From Candidatus Magnetobacterium casense (GTDB lineage: Bacteria > Nitrospirota > Thermodesulfovibrionia > Thermodesulfovibrionales > Magnetobacteriaceae), in NCBI RefSeq assembly GCF_000714715.1, contig NZ_JMFO01000001.1, positions 175,627-239,626 on the forward strand: a DNA stretch of 64,000 nt. Direction: 5' to 3'. Below are positions 8,267 through 17,044 of this stretch, one piece after another. Position numbers and translations under genes: made by a program. The notes below the pieces were generated by a model that was not told the DNA's origin, ran no database searches, and worked only from the letters and a program-made list of their open reading frames with translations. Position 1 is the first letter of the stretch. Every line of letters begins with the position of its first letter.

Positions 8267-8578
8267 ATGCAGTTTGTAGACGTACGAAACGATATAGCGT
8301 TTAAGAAGATATTTGGCAATGAAAACAAGAAGGAGATACTCATATCCTTTTTGAATTCTGTGCTGGACCTATCAACATATAGGCAGGAGTTGAAGGATTT
8401 GGAGTTCAACTTTATCGAGTTGCCCAAGTTTACCAGGACTGAGGATGAGTTGGAGAGCATAACAGACAAGTGGATACATTTTATAAAGAACGCTGTTTCC
8501 CTGCATATGGTACCTAAGTGTGCAGACTCTGTGGAGCTACAGGAGGCCTACGAGATAGCGACTTTGACGGCCAGTTAG
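8267..8578 (+). pseudogene. Rpn/PD-(D/E)XK nuclease-family remnant with internal deletion
   Basis: The first about 45 residues (MQFVDVRNDIAFKKIFGNE, then ILISFLNSVLDL) are the standard start of the Rpn/PDDEXK-transposase family, whose members are usually 250-300 residues. The remainder (FIELPKFTRTEDELESITDKW, IHFIKNA, ELQEAYEIATL) is from the later half of the same family. The intervening catalytic core is missing, and the frame ends after 103 residues. The product therefore lacks the nuclease site and is almost certainly non-functional. It stands alone between the lipoprotein and the cheX-like gene. Confidence 0.7.
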
Positions 8579-8718
8579 ATTAGACCAACCAGTTTTGAAA
8601 AGCAAACTTGCCATTTGTTGGTAAAAAACTATCTTTCTTATCAGGGGTTTATTTTTACAAAAAAGTGTGTTGGTTGTGATAATATTAAGGCATAAAAAAT
8701 AAAAATGAGGTAAGACAG

Positions 8719-9183
8719 ATGAAAGTAGAATTTGTGAATCCTTTTCTGGAGAGTATTGTCAAGGTGCTTTCGACGATGGCCAATACCCAGGCCAAACCAG
8801 GCAGACCGTTTTTGAAGCAGGAGGCGTCGGCCAAGGGTGATGTCACTGGGTTGATAGGTCTTGCAGGGCAGCAGACCAAGGGGTCTCTGGCTATAACGTT
8901 TACGGAAGCTGCGATACTGCATATTGCCTCTCAGATGCTCGGAGAAACCTTCACCACGATCAACAATGACGTGGCTGACACCGTAGGCGAAATTACCAAT
9001 ATGGTAACGGGCGGGGCCAAAAAGTTGCTTTCTGAGCAGGGATACAAGTTTGACCTGGCCATCCCGTCAGTCATTGTGGGCAAGGGTCACATGGTCTCAC
9101 ACAAGACCAAGGGGCCTATTGTCATAGTGCCATTTGAGACGGTGGCCGGCTCGTTCTTTGTAGAGATATGCTTTGAGAAGTAG
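8719..9183 (+). CDS. CheX-like chemotaxis phosphatase-family protein
   Basis: A 154-residue cytoplasmic protein of CheX/CheC type, probably dephosphorylating CheY-like response regulators. The core signature is present: DVADTVGEITNMVTGGAKK, matching the E..N helix that inserts the catalytic Glu and Asn into the receiver domain. The sequence KGSLAITFTEAAILHIASQMLG before it fits the family fold, and the length is standard. The start at 8719 has gaggtaag upstream. No chemotaxis genes are adjacent, so the partner response regulator is unknown; CheX-like orphans also occur in pilus or c-di-GMP signalling. Confidence 0.85.
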   Translation: MKVEFVNPFLESIVKVLSTMANTQAKPGRPFLKQEASAKGDVTGLIGLAGQQTKGSLAITFTEAAILHIASQMLGETFTTINNDVADTVGEITNMVTGGAKKLLSEQGYKFDLAIPSVIVGKGHMVSHKTKGPIVIVPFETVAGSFFVEICFEK

Positions 9184-9212
9184 TTAGCCCCCTTAAGCCC
9201 CCTTACAAGGAC

Positions 9213-11207
9213 TCAGGATAATCCAATGCGCAGGGCTAGTTCTCTGGCCCCTTTGATCCTGTCGCGCAGGAGGGCGGCCCTTTCGAAGTCGAGATTTTTG
9301 GCGGCCTCCCTCATCTCTTGCTGGAGTGCAAGGATGGCCTGTTCATCCAGGGGCATGGCCTCCGGTGCATCAGTGGTAGCGGGGACTGTCCAGTAATCGG
9401 CCTCGTAGATGGAGGCCAGGATGTCTTTGATGTTGTTTTTGACGGTGGTTGGGGTAATGCCCATACACTGGTTGTAGTTCAACTGCAGGAGGCGTCGGCG
9501 GGTGGTTTCATCTATGGCACGCCTCATGGAGCCGGTGATTTTGTCGGCGTATAGGATGACCCTGCCGTTGACGTTTCGTGCGGCGCGTCCTGCCGTTTGG
9601 ATGAGTGAGCGTTCGCTTCTGAGAAAGCCCTCCTTATCGGCATCCAGGATGGCCACCAGTGATACCTCCGGGAGGTCCAGCCCCTCGCGCAGGAGATTGA
9701 CCCCGATGAGAACGTCAAAGACCCCAAGACGCAACTCGTGCAATATCTTGACCCTGTCCAGGGTGTCTATGTCGGAGTGCAGGTAGCGGGTCTTGAGGCC
9801 GAGTTCGTTGTAGTAATCAGCCAGTCCTTCGGCCATCTTTTTGGTAAGGGTTGTCACCAGGATGCGTTGGGACTGTTGCGTGGTCTCTCTGATCTCTGCG
9901 GCGAGGTCATCGACCTGCCCCGCCACCGGACGGACAAACATCTCGGGGTCAAGCAGGCCCGTTGGCCTTATGATCTGTTCAACGATGCGCCCCTTTGACT
10001 TTTTGACCTCATACTCTGCCGGGGTGGCGGAGACGTATATGACCTTCTTGATGCGCTCATCGAACTCGGCATACGTCAGCGGGCGGTTGTCCAGGGCCGA
10101 GGGAAGCCGGAAGCCGTAGTCGATGAGGGTCTGTTTGCGAGACCTGTCGCCTTCGTACATGCCCCGCACCTGTGGCACCGTAACGTGAGACTCGTCTATG
10201 ATGGTCAGAAAATCGCCGCCAAAGTAGTCTATAAGGCTGAAGGGCGGTTGTCCGGGTGCCCTGCCGCTGAGGTGGCGTGAGTAGTTCTCTATGCCGTTGC
10301 AGAAGCCAAACTCCCTGAGCATCTCCATATCAAACATGGTGCGTTGCTCTATACGTCGGGCCTCAATGACCTTGCCCGCCCTGAGGAAGTGTTCAACGCT
10401 GGTGAGCATTTCGCTTTTGATCTCCTCAAGGGCGGCCTCGATCCTGTGCCGCGGGGTGATCCAGTGGGTGTTTGGGTAGATGGCAACCGATCGGAGGCGT
10501 CGCAGGCGTTGTCCGCTCAGTGGGTCGAACTCGTATATGCCCTCGACGTCGTCGCCGAAGAGTTCGATGCGTATGGCCATGTCGCGCGAAAAGGACGGAA
10601 AGACCTCTATGATGTCCCCGCGCACGCGCAACGTACCTCGTTTGAAGTCGGATTCCGTGCGGTTGTACTGTATTTCGGTGAGCTTTTCGACGAGGCCGTT
10701 TCTTGTGATGCGGTCGTTTTCGTTGATAACCATGTGCATGCCGAGGTAGTCCTGGGGTGAACCGATGCCGTAGATGCAGGAGACGGAGGCTACGACGATG
10801 GTGTCGCGTCGTTCGAGTATGGCCATTGTGGCTGAGTGCCGGAGTCTGTCGATGTCCTCGTTGATCATCGAGTCCTTTGCTATGTATGTATCGGTGGTGG
10901 GGATGTATGCCTCCGGCTGGTAGTAGTCGTAGAAGCTGACGAAGTACTCCACGGCGTTGTCGGGGAACAGCTCTCTGAATTCGCCATACAGTTGGGCGGC
11001 AAGGGTCTTGTTGTGTACGATGACGAGCGCAGGCTTGTTGACTCTGTTGATGACGTTGGCCACGGTAAAGGTCTTGCCCGATCCCGTGACTCCCAACAGC
11101 ACCTGTGCCGCACAACCGCCCTCGACCCCGCGGGCAAGTTCGTCTATGGCACGGGGCTGATCTCCCGTTGGCAGAAGCTCGCTGACAAGTCTGAACTCAT
11201 CCACCAT
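9213..11207 (-). CDS. uvrB: Excinuclease ABC subunit B
   Basis: Damage-verifying helicase-like subunit of nucleotide excision repair. Starting at ATG 11207 the product has 664 residues, the normal UvrB length; an upstream in-frame start adds 17 residues not typical of the family. Seen: motif [11 protein letters not shown], the beta-hairpin region [12 protein letters not shown] ([12 protein letters not shown]), the DESH box ([11 protein letters not shown]), motif V/VI region ([25 protein letters not shown]), and a C-terminal UVR domain ([18 protein letters not shown]) that contacts UvrC. It converges on the cheX-like gene with about 29 bases between stops. Confidence 0.97.
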   Translation of the reverse strand: MVDEFRLVSELLPTGDQPRAIDELARGVEGGCAAQVLLGVTGSGKTFTVANVINRVNKPALVIVHNKTLAAQLYGEFRELFPDNAVEYFVSFYDYYQPEAYIPTTDTYIAKDSMINEDIDRLRHSATMAILERRDTIVVASVSCIYGIGSPQDYLGMHMVINENDRITRNGLVEKLTEIQYNRTESDFKRGTLRVRGDIIEVFPSFSRDMAIRIELFGDDVEGIYEFDPLSGQRLRRLRSVAIYPNTHWITPRHRIEAALEEIKSEMLTSVEHFLRAGKVIEARRIEQRTMFDMEMLREFGFCNGIENYSRHLSGRAPGQPPFSLIDYFGGDFLTIIDESHVTVPQVRGMYEGDRSRKQTLIDYGFRLPSALDNRPLTYAEFDERIKKVIYVSATPAEYEVKKSKGRIVEQIIRPTGLLDPEMFVRPVAGQVDDLAAEIRETTQQSQRILVTTLTKKMAEGLADYYNELGLKTRYLHSDIDTLDRVKILHELRLGVFDVLIGVNLLREGLDLPEVSLVAILDADKEGFLRSERSLIQTAGRAARNVNGRVILYADKITGSMRRAIDETTRRRLLQLNYNQCMGITPTTVKNNIKDILASIYEADYWTVPATTDAPEAMPLDEQAILALQQEMREAAKNLDFERAALLRDRIKGARELALRIGLS

Positions 11208-11256
11208 TGTAATGTAACATAATAGTGATGTTTTCTTCACATGGGACAGCACAGAC

Positions 11257-11300
11257 AAGCGGGGTTGTCAAGGGGACTTGTCCCCTTGACCCCATTATTT
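11257..11300. repeat. Dispersed palindromic repeat, short copy 3
   Basis: A perfect palindrome gtcaaggggac-tt-gtccccttgac spans 11267-11290, followed by cccatta. It is the outer stem of the dispersed repeat without the inner modules. It lies between the divergent uvrB and coiled-coil genes. Confidence 0.8.
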
Positions 11301-11428
11301 CACACTCAATTATCATACCTGAAAAAACCCGTGTCATTTTAGTATATGCACCCGTGGTGCTACCGACCATTGACAAAAAGCGGGCAAATGTGCCAAAATT
11401 GTGGAATTAAAAGCTTTTTGGGATAATC

Positions 11429-12262
11429 GTGCAGATGAAAGACGAATTATACATAGACATAGTAAGCAAGACGATTATAAGCAAGCTCTCCGATGAGATA
11501 GTCAGCGGCATAGGGGGTCAGGCAAGCGATCTGATAAGGGAGTTGTTGCGCAATGAGGTCTCAACCCTGCTGCGAAACTCTGACGATGAACTGAAGAAAT
11601 ACATATATGACAGCATAGAAAGCCATCTGAGAACTCAACAACAGCACAGGGAACCACAGATTGATGCGGAGGAAATAAAACACATCAGGGCGGAGATATC
11701 CTCCATAGGGGAGACCTTGCGAAAAATTGACAAGACACACACCGCACTGGAAAAGACCATGACTCAGGTGGTTAATACCTTGTCTGAGGTAAAAACATAC
11801 ATTGAAACCAAGACTGAATCCGGCTCAAAGATTGACAATGAGCAGATGGACCTGCTGAGGAGGTTTCTGGGGGTTCTCAAAAGCGAATTAACAGAGACAC
11901 TCACAGTCAGTATGGATGACAGGCTAACGCGGATGGAAAAAACCATCAGGTCGCTGATAATGAGTATTTGGCATGAGGCGAAGACATACATTGGAGACAG
12001 GGGCAACCTCCAGCCAGGTACCAGTAGCGAGCCAATAGACTTACTCAGCATGTTTGTTGTAATTCTCAAGGGCGAATTGACAGAGACCCTTACAGCCAGG
12101 ATGGATGACAGGCTGGCACATATGGAAAAAACAACCAGGTCACTTATCATGGACTATACCAACGATATAAGAAAGTATATAACCGAAAACATAGAGAAGT
12201 ATGTAGACATCAAGACAATTGCCCAGATATGGAGAAAAGGAAGGTCACAGGGTGATCGATAG
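11429..12262 (+). CDS. Coiled-coil protein partnered with a dynamin-like GTPase
   Basis: An unrecognised 277-residue, strongly helical protein with no signal peptide or membrane segment. Residues about 95-130 look coiled-coil. A segment of about 47 residues is duplicated: LLRRFLGVLKSELTETLTVS and MDDRLTRMEKTIRSLIMS near residue 145, then LLSMFVVILKGELTETLTAR and MDDRLAHMEKTTRSLIMD near residue 210. The start is GTG 11429 with ggga upstream; ATG 11435 is the alternative. Its 3' end overlaps the GTPase start by 11 bases, so the two are translationally coupled and probably form a complex. It may act as an adaptor or regulator of the GTPase; this is inference from position. Confidence 0.72.
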   Translation: MQMKDELYIDIVSKTIISKLSDEIVSGIGGQASDLIRELLRNEVSTLLRNSDDELKKYIYDSIESHLRTQQQHREPQIDAEEIKHIRAEISSIGETLRKIDKTHTALEKTMTQVVNTLSEVKTYIETKTESGSKIDNEQMDLLRRFLGVLKSELTETLTVSMDDRLTRMEKTIRSLIMSIWHEAKTYIGDRGNLQPGTSSEPIDLLSMFVVILKGELTETLTARMDDRLAHMEKTTRSLIMDYTNDIRKYITENIEKYVDIKTIAQIWRKGRSQGDR

Positions 12263-14819
12263 CGACAGGCTAAAAACAAATGAGTTTTTGGCTAACATTA
12301 CGACTATCCTGTATCGGATAAGTGGCCTTGGCATAGCACAGTTAAACAGGAGGATAGCAAATCTCGAAAACAACATAGAGGCATTCTCAAAGAACATCAT
12401 AAAGTGTGGCCTGGTTGGTATCACCAGCTCCGGAAAGTCTTCCCTGTTAAACGTCCTGCTTGGTACAGGGGTGAAGGTACTGAAGGAGCAGAGCAAGGCC
12501 ACAACCAACATGATCGTGTTCTGTTCAAAGTCTGACGAGCCGCAATTAGAGATACACTTTGAAAACGCTCCCCCGATCAAAAAGCGCGGTCAAAACGCCC
12601 TTGAAGATTCCATATGGCAATATACCTCCGAGGACGAAAACCCTCAAAACAGATACAACGTAAAATATCTGAGGATTGGCCTGCCGACGTTGCTCCTGGA
12701 TAAAGGCATCGAAATAGCGGATACCCCCGGACTGGATGCCTACGGGTTAAAGGAACACGAGGACCTGACCCTGCGTGAGTTCCTTCCCCAGGCGGACCTC
12801 ATCATCTACCTGTCGTCCATAAGAAGCCCTATGAAGGAGACGGACAGGAGGATACTGAATCAGATAATGGATGCGGAACAGCGAATTATCTTCGTACAGA
12901 CGTGCAAGGGGGCAGTTGTTGAGCAGACCTATGGCGATGGCGCCTCGGAACCTGTCGTTAAGCTGCTTGACAACTATAAGAATGACTTTGAAAGGGCTAT
13001 CAATCCCTATTCAAAGCTAAAGGACGCTCCCATCGTGCAGGTTGAGACAACCACCGCCTTTAACTATCTCAGAACCGGAGAGCTAACCCAATGGCAGGAT
13101 TCAGGGATGGAGGACCTCGTCTACGTTGTTAAAAGTGTAACGAAAGAGCTACAGTCTGAATTTACACTAAGAAACTTACGAAAGACCATAGATGAGACAA
13201 AGACGCTAAATAATCTCATAAAAAGCACAATAAAACAAGAGAGCGAAAAAGAGGGATATGCAGAAGAAAGAACCAGATATCTGAAGGTACTTAAAGACTA
13301 TCATGGCATAATAGTCAGTGACAAGAACACGGTAGTGTCACATTGGACGGACAAGCTGTCCTATACGGCATTGTATAACAAATACAGTTCCGAACTTTCA
13401 AGGCTGTTCACCTATCGGTACGACTACAACCCTATGCACGACAAGGGGTTTATAGCCAGGGCATATGCCATTGGTGAGGAGATCAAGAAGATAAAGACTG
13501 ACTTTCTCAACGCCCTCGACAATGCCAGGGACATATACAGGCAACACTTCACAGACCTTGGCCTGGAAATAAGGCGGACGGATATTCAAAACCTCAACAA
13601 GAGCAGTTTTTTTCTCCCTAACGTGCAAAAAAAACGCATAGCTGAGGCAATCGGTGGTACAAAGAGTCCGACAAGGCTGTCCTTCTGGAGGGAGCACAAG
13701 GAAGGGGATGGCGAATATATAGACAAGACCCGGTACATTGATGACCTCCTGGTGTCGTTAAAGCTATTCTTTGAACCGCTGCTAAAGCATCTTCAGTGGT
13801 GGGACAGCATGATATTCTACACCTTTATTACCCCCCTGCAAAGCAAGATATCCGCCATAGAGGATGATATCAGCAAGATAGAGAGAGCTCCTACGTATGC
13901 GGAGACGCAGTGCAGAGGCCTGGAAGCCATCAGCATGGATATCGACAAACTCCTTGAGGATATATCCTGTCTGCATAATGAAAGCAAACAGCGCCTCAGC
14001 ATTGGCAGCAACATCATATATGCCAGGAAACCTTCTGCTGAGAGGAAAAAGGCGGCTCACAGAAGCCTGTTCATACAGCTTGGGAATCGTTTATTTGAGG
14101 GGCTGTTTCATTTCTATTATCTCAAGTGCCTCTCCGGGATATCCGGCAAAGAGCGCAAGACCGTTGTCTTTGTTGGAGACGACTACGATACTCAGGTCAA
14201 TTTCCTGAGACGTCTGATGAGGCTGACTGATGAGGCGGTCAGCCCCCTGACGGAGACGCAACCCCCCTTTGCCTTAAACGTGCAGGACAGCGACATTGAT
14301 ATCAAGGTCGTCACAATCGACGGCGAACTCAGCAACAGGGTATCTTTCTACGTCCTGGGCAACGGTCTTAAATCCCTTGAGGTGGCACGGGCAAACAACC
14401 TGTGTCAACGGGCAGATGTGATACAGCTATTGGTGAACGACCTCCACAGGGTTGGCTCTGCGCTTACCGACATTGTGGAGAGGAACCTGTTTTTCAATCT
14501 CATACATCAGCACAGAGACAAGCTGTTGTTGCTCTACCCCGGCGCCGCACACTTTCAAAAGGACAGGCTGCATATCATGTTTGACGATGCCATCAGTGAA
14601 GTCAACAAGATATTTCCCCCCGGTGGTGTCAAGTGGTTTATATATGAAAACTTCGAAATAAGGTATAATTACTTCAACGAATTTGCCCAAAAGATACTCC
14701 GCGAAAACCTCAAGGCAGACCAATGTATCAGAGATTGGAGGTATCAGGGTATCCCCCTGGATGACCCCTTTGATGAGTATGTATTAAAAGAACAGTTCGA
14801 GCTTCTGGCAAGAAAGTAG
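12252..14819 (+). CDS. Dynamin-like large GTPase
   Basis: An 855-residue member of the bacterial dynamin-like superfamily, whose characterised members remodel membranes. Seen: P-loop GITSSGKSSLLN (residues about 58-69), a switch I Thr in KATTNM, G3 DTPGLDAYG, and a G4 region IIFVQTCKGAVV that lacks the usual T/NKxD. A long helical middle follows. Residues about 640-790 contain KTVVFVGDDYDTQVNFLRRL, and later DVIQLLVNDLHRVG, which resembles the strand-loop-helix layout of a second G domain without a working P-loop. The start chosen is GTG 12252, seven bases after AAGGAAGG; an upstream TTG (12219) is in frame. No membrane helix is evident, so membrane contact would need the partner protein or an amphipathic region. 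Confidence 0.82.
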   Translation: MIDSDRLKTNEFLANITTILYRISGLGIAQLNRRIANLENNIEAFSKNIIKCGLVGITSSGKSSLLNVLLGTGVKVLKEQSKATTNMIVFCSKSDEPQLEIHFENAPPIKKRGQNALEDSIWQYTSEDENPQNRYNVKYLRIGLPTLLLDKGIEIADTPGLDAYGLKEHEDLTLREFLPQADLIIYLSSIRSPMKETDRRILNQIMDAEQRIIFVQTCKGAVVEQTYGDGASEPVVKLLDNYKNDFERAINPYSKLKDAPIVQVETTTAFNYLRTGELTQWQDSGMEDLVYVVKSVTKELQSEFTLRNLRKTIDETKTLNNLIKSTIKQESEKEGYAEERTRYLKVLKDYHGIIVSDKNTVVSHWTDKLSYTALYNKYSSELSRLFTYRYDYNPMHDKGFIARAYAIGEEIKKIKTDFLNALDNARDIYRQHFTDLGLEIRRTDIQNLNKSSFFLPNVQKKRIAEAIGGTKSPTRLSFWREHKEGDGEYIDKTRYIDDLLVSLKLFFEPLLKHLQWWDSMIFYTFITPLQSKISAIEDDISKIERAPTYAETQCRGLEAISMDIDKLLEDISCLHNESKQRLSIGSNIIYARKPSAERKKAAHRSLFIQLGNRLFEGLFHFYYLKCLSGISGKERKTVVFVGDDYDTQVNFLRRLMRLTDEAVSPLTETQPPFALNVQDSDIDIKVVTIDGELSNRVSFYVLGNGLKSLEVARANNLCQRADVIQLLVNDLHRVGSALTDIVERNLFFNLIHQHRDKLLLLYPGAAHFQKDRLHIMFDDAISEVNKIFPPGGVKWFIYENFEIRYNYFNEFAQKILRENLKADQCIRDWRYQGIPLDDPFDEYVLKEQFELLARK

Positions 14820-14903
14820 CCGGCCTGGATAAATAACGGAGCCGCCCTCCTTCTTTTCTTCTATTTTCTTGTATTGCACGCAATCGAAACTCGCTGTTAA
14901 AAT

Positions 14904-16862
14904 TTATGCCCTATAATTTTTAAGCATAGCCAGTTGTGTCTTGAGGTCTCTGACGTGTTCTTTTGTGAATGTCTTGTCCTTGTAATAGAGGCGCTCAAAT
15001 TCGAGGACGAAGACTGTTGCCGGTGTTCTCAGTTCCTCTTCCCGGATGGTCTGTACGAACTCCTCAAGTCCCTGAGATGGCAGGCGCTCATATCCATAGC
15101 CCTTGAGTGTGCCGGTGAAAGACTTGATCAACCTGACTTCCACAGACCTGCGATTTCGCAGCAGGCGGTACAGCTTAAACAAAACGAGCAGCGTGGCAAC
15201 ACTGCCAATGGCGATAACGGCCGGCTTGAGCCTGTGAAACGAAAGATTCAGCCCCTTCAGGCGTGTGCTGTGGTATATCTTCTGAAACAGGGATAACTGC
15301 TTATCAAGGTTATAGTTGATGACCATGGAGTTCCACAGGTAGTTGATAGAGTCAAAGAGGAGCCTGAGCTTCATGAACATTTTTTTGTCATCGGCAGCCA
15401 TGTCCACGGAGTTTGCGGCAGTGGCGTCAAGCCTGACCCAGCCGGTGTCCTTGAGGTAGGCCTCGACCCAGACGTGGGCGTTTTTCTGGAGCACTATGTA
15501 GTACCCTCCAACGGCATTGTAAAGACCGCCCTTGTATCCGCCGACGACGTTGGCAGAGATACCCGATGCACGAAGCATCACGGCAAGGGCGGAGGCAAAG
15601 TACTCACAGTTGCCATACTTGTGCTTAAATAGAAAGTCCACCAGGGGGGTGGAACTCTGTGGCAGTTTCTCTGTCGAATACTTGTACTGACCATCGCGCA
15701 GATACCCCACAAGTGAGGCCATTGCCTCTTTTTTGTTCATCCCGGCGGTGAGCGTCTTTGTCAACGCTAGTATATCGGGCGATAAATCATCAGGTAGTTG
15801 CAGGAATCTTGTTTCGTCGTCTTTTACGCCATAGTCGCGCACCGGTAGGATGGATACAACATCGTAGCGCACCTTTGACTTTATGTCATCGGGGGCCATT
15901 ACGACAAAGTTCTGGTAGAGGGTTCTGTGGCGATGGTAGACAATGATTGGTTTATCGAGGGTGAACATGTACTTGTTGCCGTAGGGTTCGAGGTATATAG
16001 TCTGTCTGACCATTCTGCCCTTGATGGGCATGTTGTTTAGCGCCCAGACAGGCTCCTGCTCCGTAGCCTCCCAGGAGGTTCCGTCAAAGTGGTCAAAGAC
16101 GATACCGCGCCAGTAGAGGTGTTCCCTGCCGAGGGGTTCCATCTGTGCCCTGAATATGATGCTTGAGTCCAACTGTATGTTTGATACGTCACCCAGGAGG
16201 ACGTTGTCTGCAAAACCTGCCCGCCCCACGGATGCCCGGCCCAAAAAACCGAGAAAATGAAAGTTCGTCCTGGGCAGCACCATAAATATCAACGCCGTAA
16301 GCGGTACCGACATCAGCGGAATCAACATCGAACGGCTTATTATCTTATACAGGGCATCCCTGTCCAACCGCAGAGACGGAGACTCCGTGTGATAGGTCAG
16401 GAGCACTACGGAGATTGAGACAAGGAAAAAGATCAGTATGAAAAACACCAGAAAGATAAAGTCTATGGATAACAGCGCAGAACCGGTAAGCAGAAACACG
16501 CTGATCATATATATCTGCATGTAATCCCTGAACTTCTTTTCCTCCATGAACTTGATTGCCAAGAGTATGGCAAGGGTTTCAACCGTAGGTTCGAGCAGGT
16601 CTTCGGCATAGACGCGATACAGGGAGAGCACTATTACCGTTACCGACAAGGCGTTGACCACCCACCGGGGGACAAAGTATCCCTTGACGTACTCCAGGTA
16701 CACCGACAGGGCCATCAGGGCTATGAAAAGTGCGCTGTAGACCAACCCGATATAACGACAGACGGACAGATACGCAAAGGTTGCAACCACATACGTTACG
16801 ACCTTCAGGAGGCGTTCTACCTCGATTTGGCTATGTCCCTTAAAATATGACGTTATGGTCAT
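14904..16862 (-). CDS. TgpA-like membrane transglutaminase-family protein
   Basis: A 652-residue inner-membrane protein. Residues 1-200 have about six membrane helices of the DUF3488 type (for example TYVVATFAYLSVCRYIGLVY and LSIDFIFLVFFILIFFLVSI). The extracytoplasmic transglutaminase core has all three catalytic positions: Cys in YGNCEYFASALAVMLR, His in NAHVWVEAYL, and Asp in WVRLDAT. One more membrane helix (VIAIGSVATLLVLFKLYRLL) and a cytoplasmic DUF4129-like tail follow. Members of this family are common in bacteria next to MoxR/DUF58 genes, but those partners are absent here. The start has no strong ribosome binding site. The substrate is unknown; peptide hydrolysis or cross-linking in the periplasm is likely. 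Confidence 0.87.
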   Translation of the reverse strand: MTITSYFKGHSQIEVERLLKVVTYVVATFAYLSVCRYIGLVYSALFIALMALSVYLEYVKGYFVPRWVVNALSVTVIVLSLYRVYAEDLLEPTVETLAILLAIKFMEEKKFRDYMQIYMISVFLLTGSALLSIDFIFLVFFILIFFLVSISVVLLTYHTESPSLRLDRDALYKIISRSMLIPLMSVPLTALIFMVLPRTNFHFLGFLGRASVGRAGFADNVLLGDVSNIQLDSSIIFRAQMEPLGREHLYWRGIVFDHFDGTSWEATEQEPVWALNNMPIKGRMVRQTIYLEPYGNKYMFTLDKPIIVYHRHRTLYQNFVVMAPDDIKSKVRYDVVSILPVRDYGVKDDETRFLQLPDDLSPDILALTKTLTAGMNKKEAMASLVGYLRDGQYKYSTEKLPQSSTPLVDFLFKHKYGNCEYFASALAVMLRASGISANVVGGYKGGLYNAVGGYYIVLQKNAHVWVEAYLKDTGWVRLDATAANSVDMAADDKKMFMKLRLLFDSINYLWNSMVINYNLDKQLSLFQKIYHSTRLKGLNLSFHRLKPAVIAIGSVATLLVLFKLYRLLRNRRSVEVRLIKSFTGTLKGYGYERLPSQGLEEFVQTIREEELRTPATVFVLEFERLYYKDKTFTKEHVRDLKTQLAMLKNYRA

Positions 16863-16890
16863 ATAAGCTCCTGCTCATAATTCGGGCAAA

Positions 16891-17000
16891 GAGAAAGAAA
16901 GGGGCGGTTTGTGGCAGGGGTGCGCCCCCCTTCAGAACCCCCCGCAAGGGGAGGGGCGAGCCGCCCCGGGCACAAAGAAGTCCCCTTGACCCCATAATGC
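16891..17000. repeat. Dispersed G+C-rich palindromic repeat, copy 4
   Basis: A near-complete copy: gagaaagaaaggggcggttt edge, gcaggggtgcgccccc, the pair ccccgcaaggggagg and gagccgcccc, and the agtccccttgaccccataat edge. It lies between the transglutaminase start and the 3' end of the GGDEF-EAL gene. Confidence 0.87.
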
Positions 17001-17044
17001 TCAACTCTAAGTTTTATATAAAAACTTTTATCCATATCCTTAAT

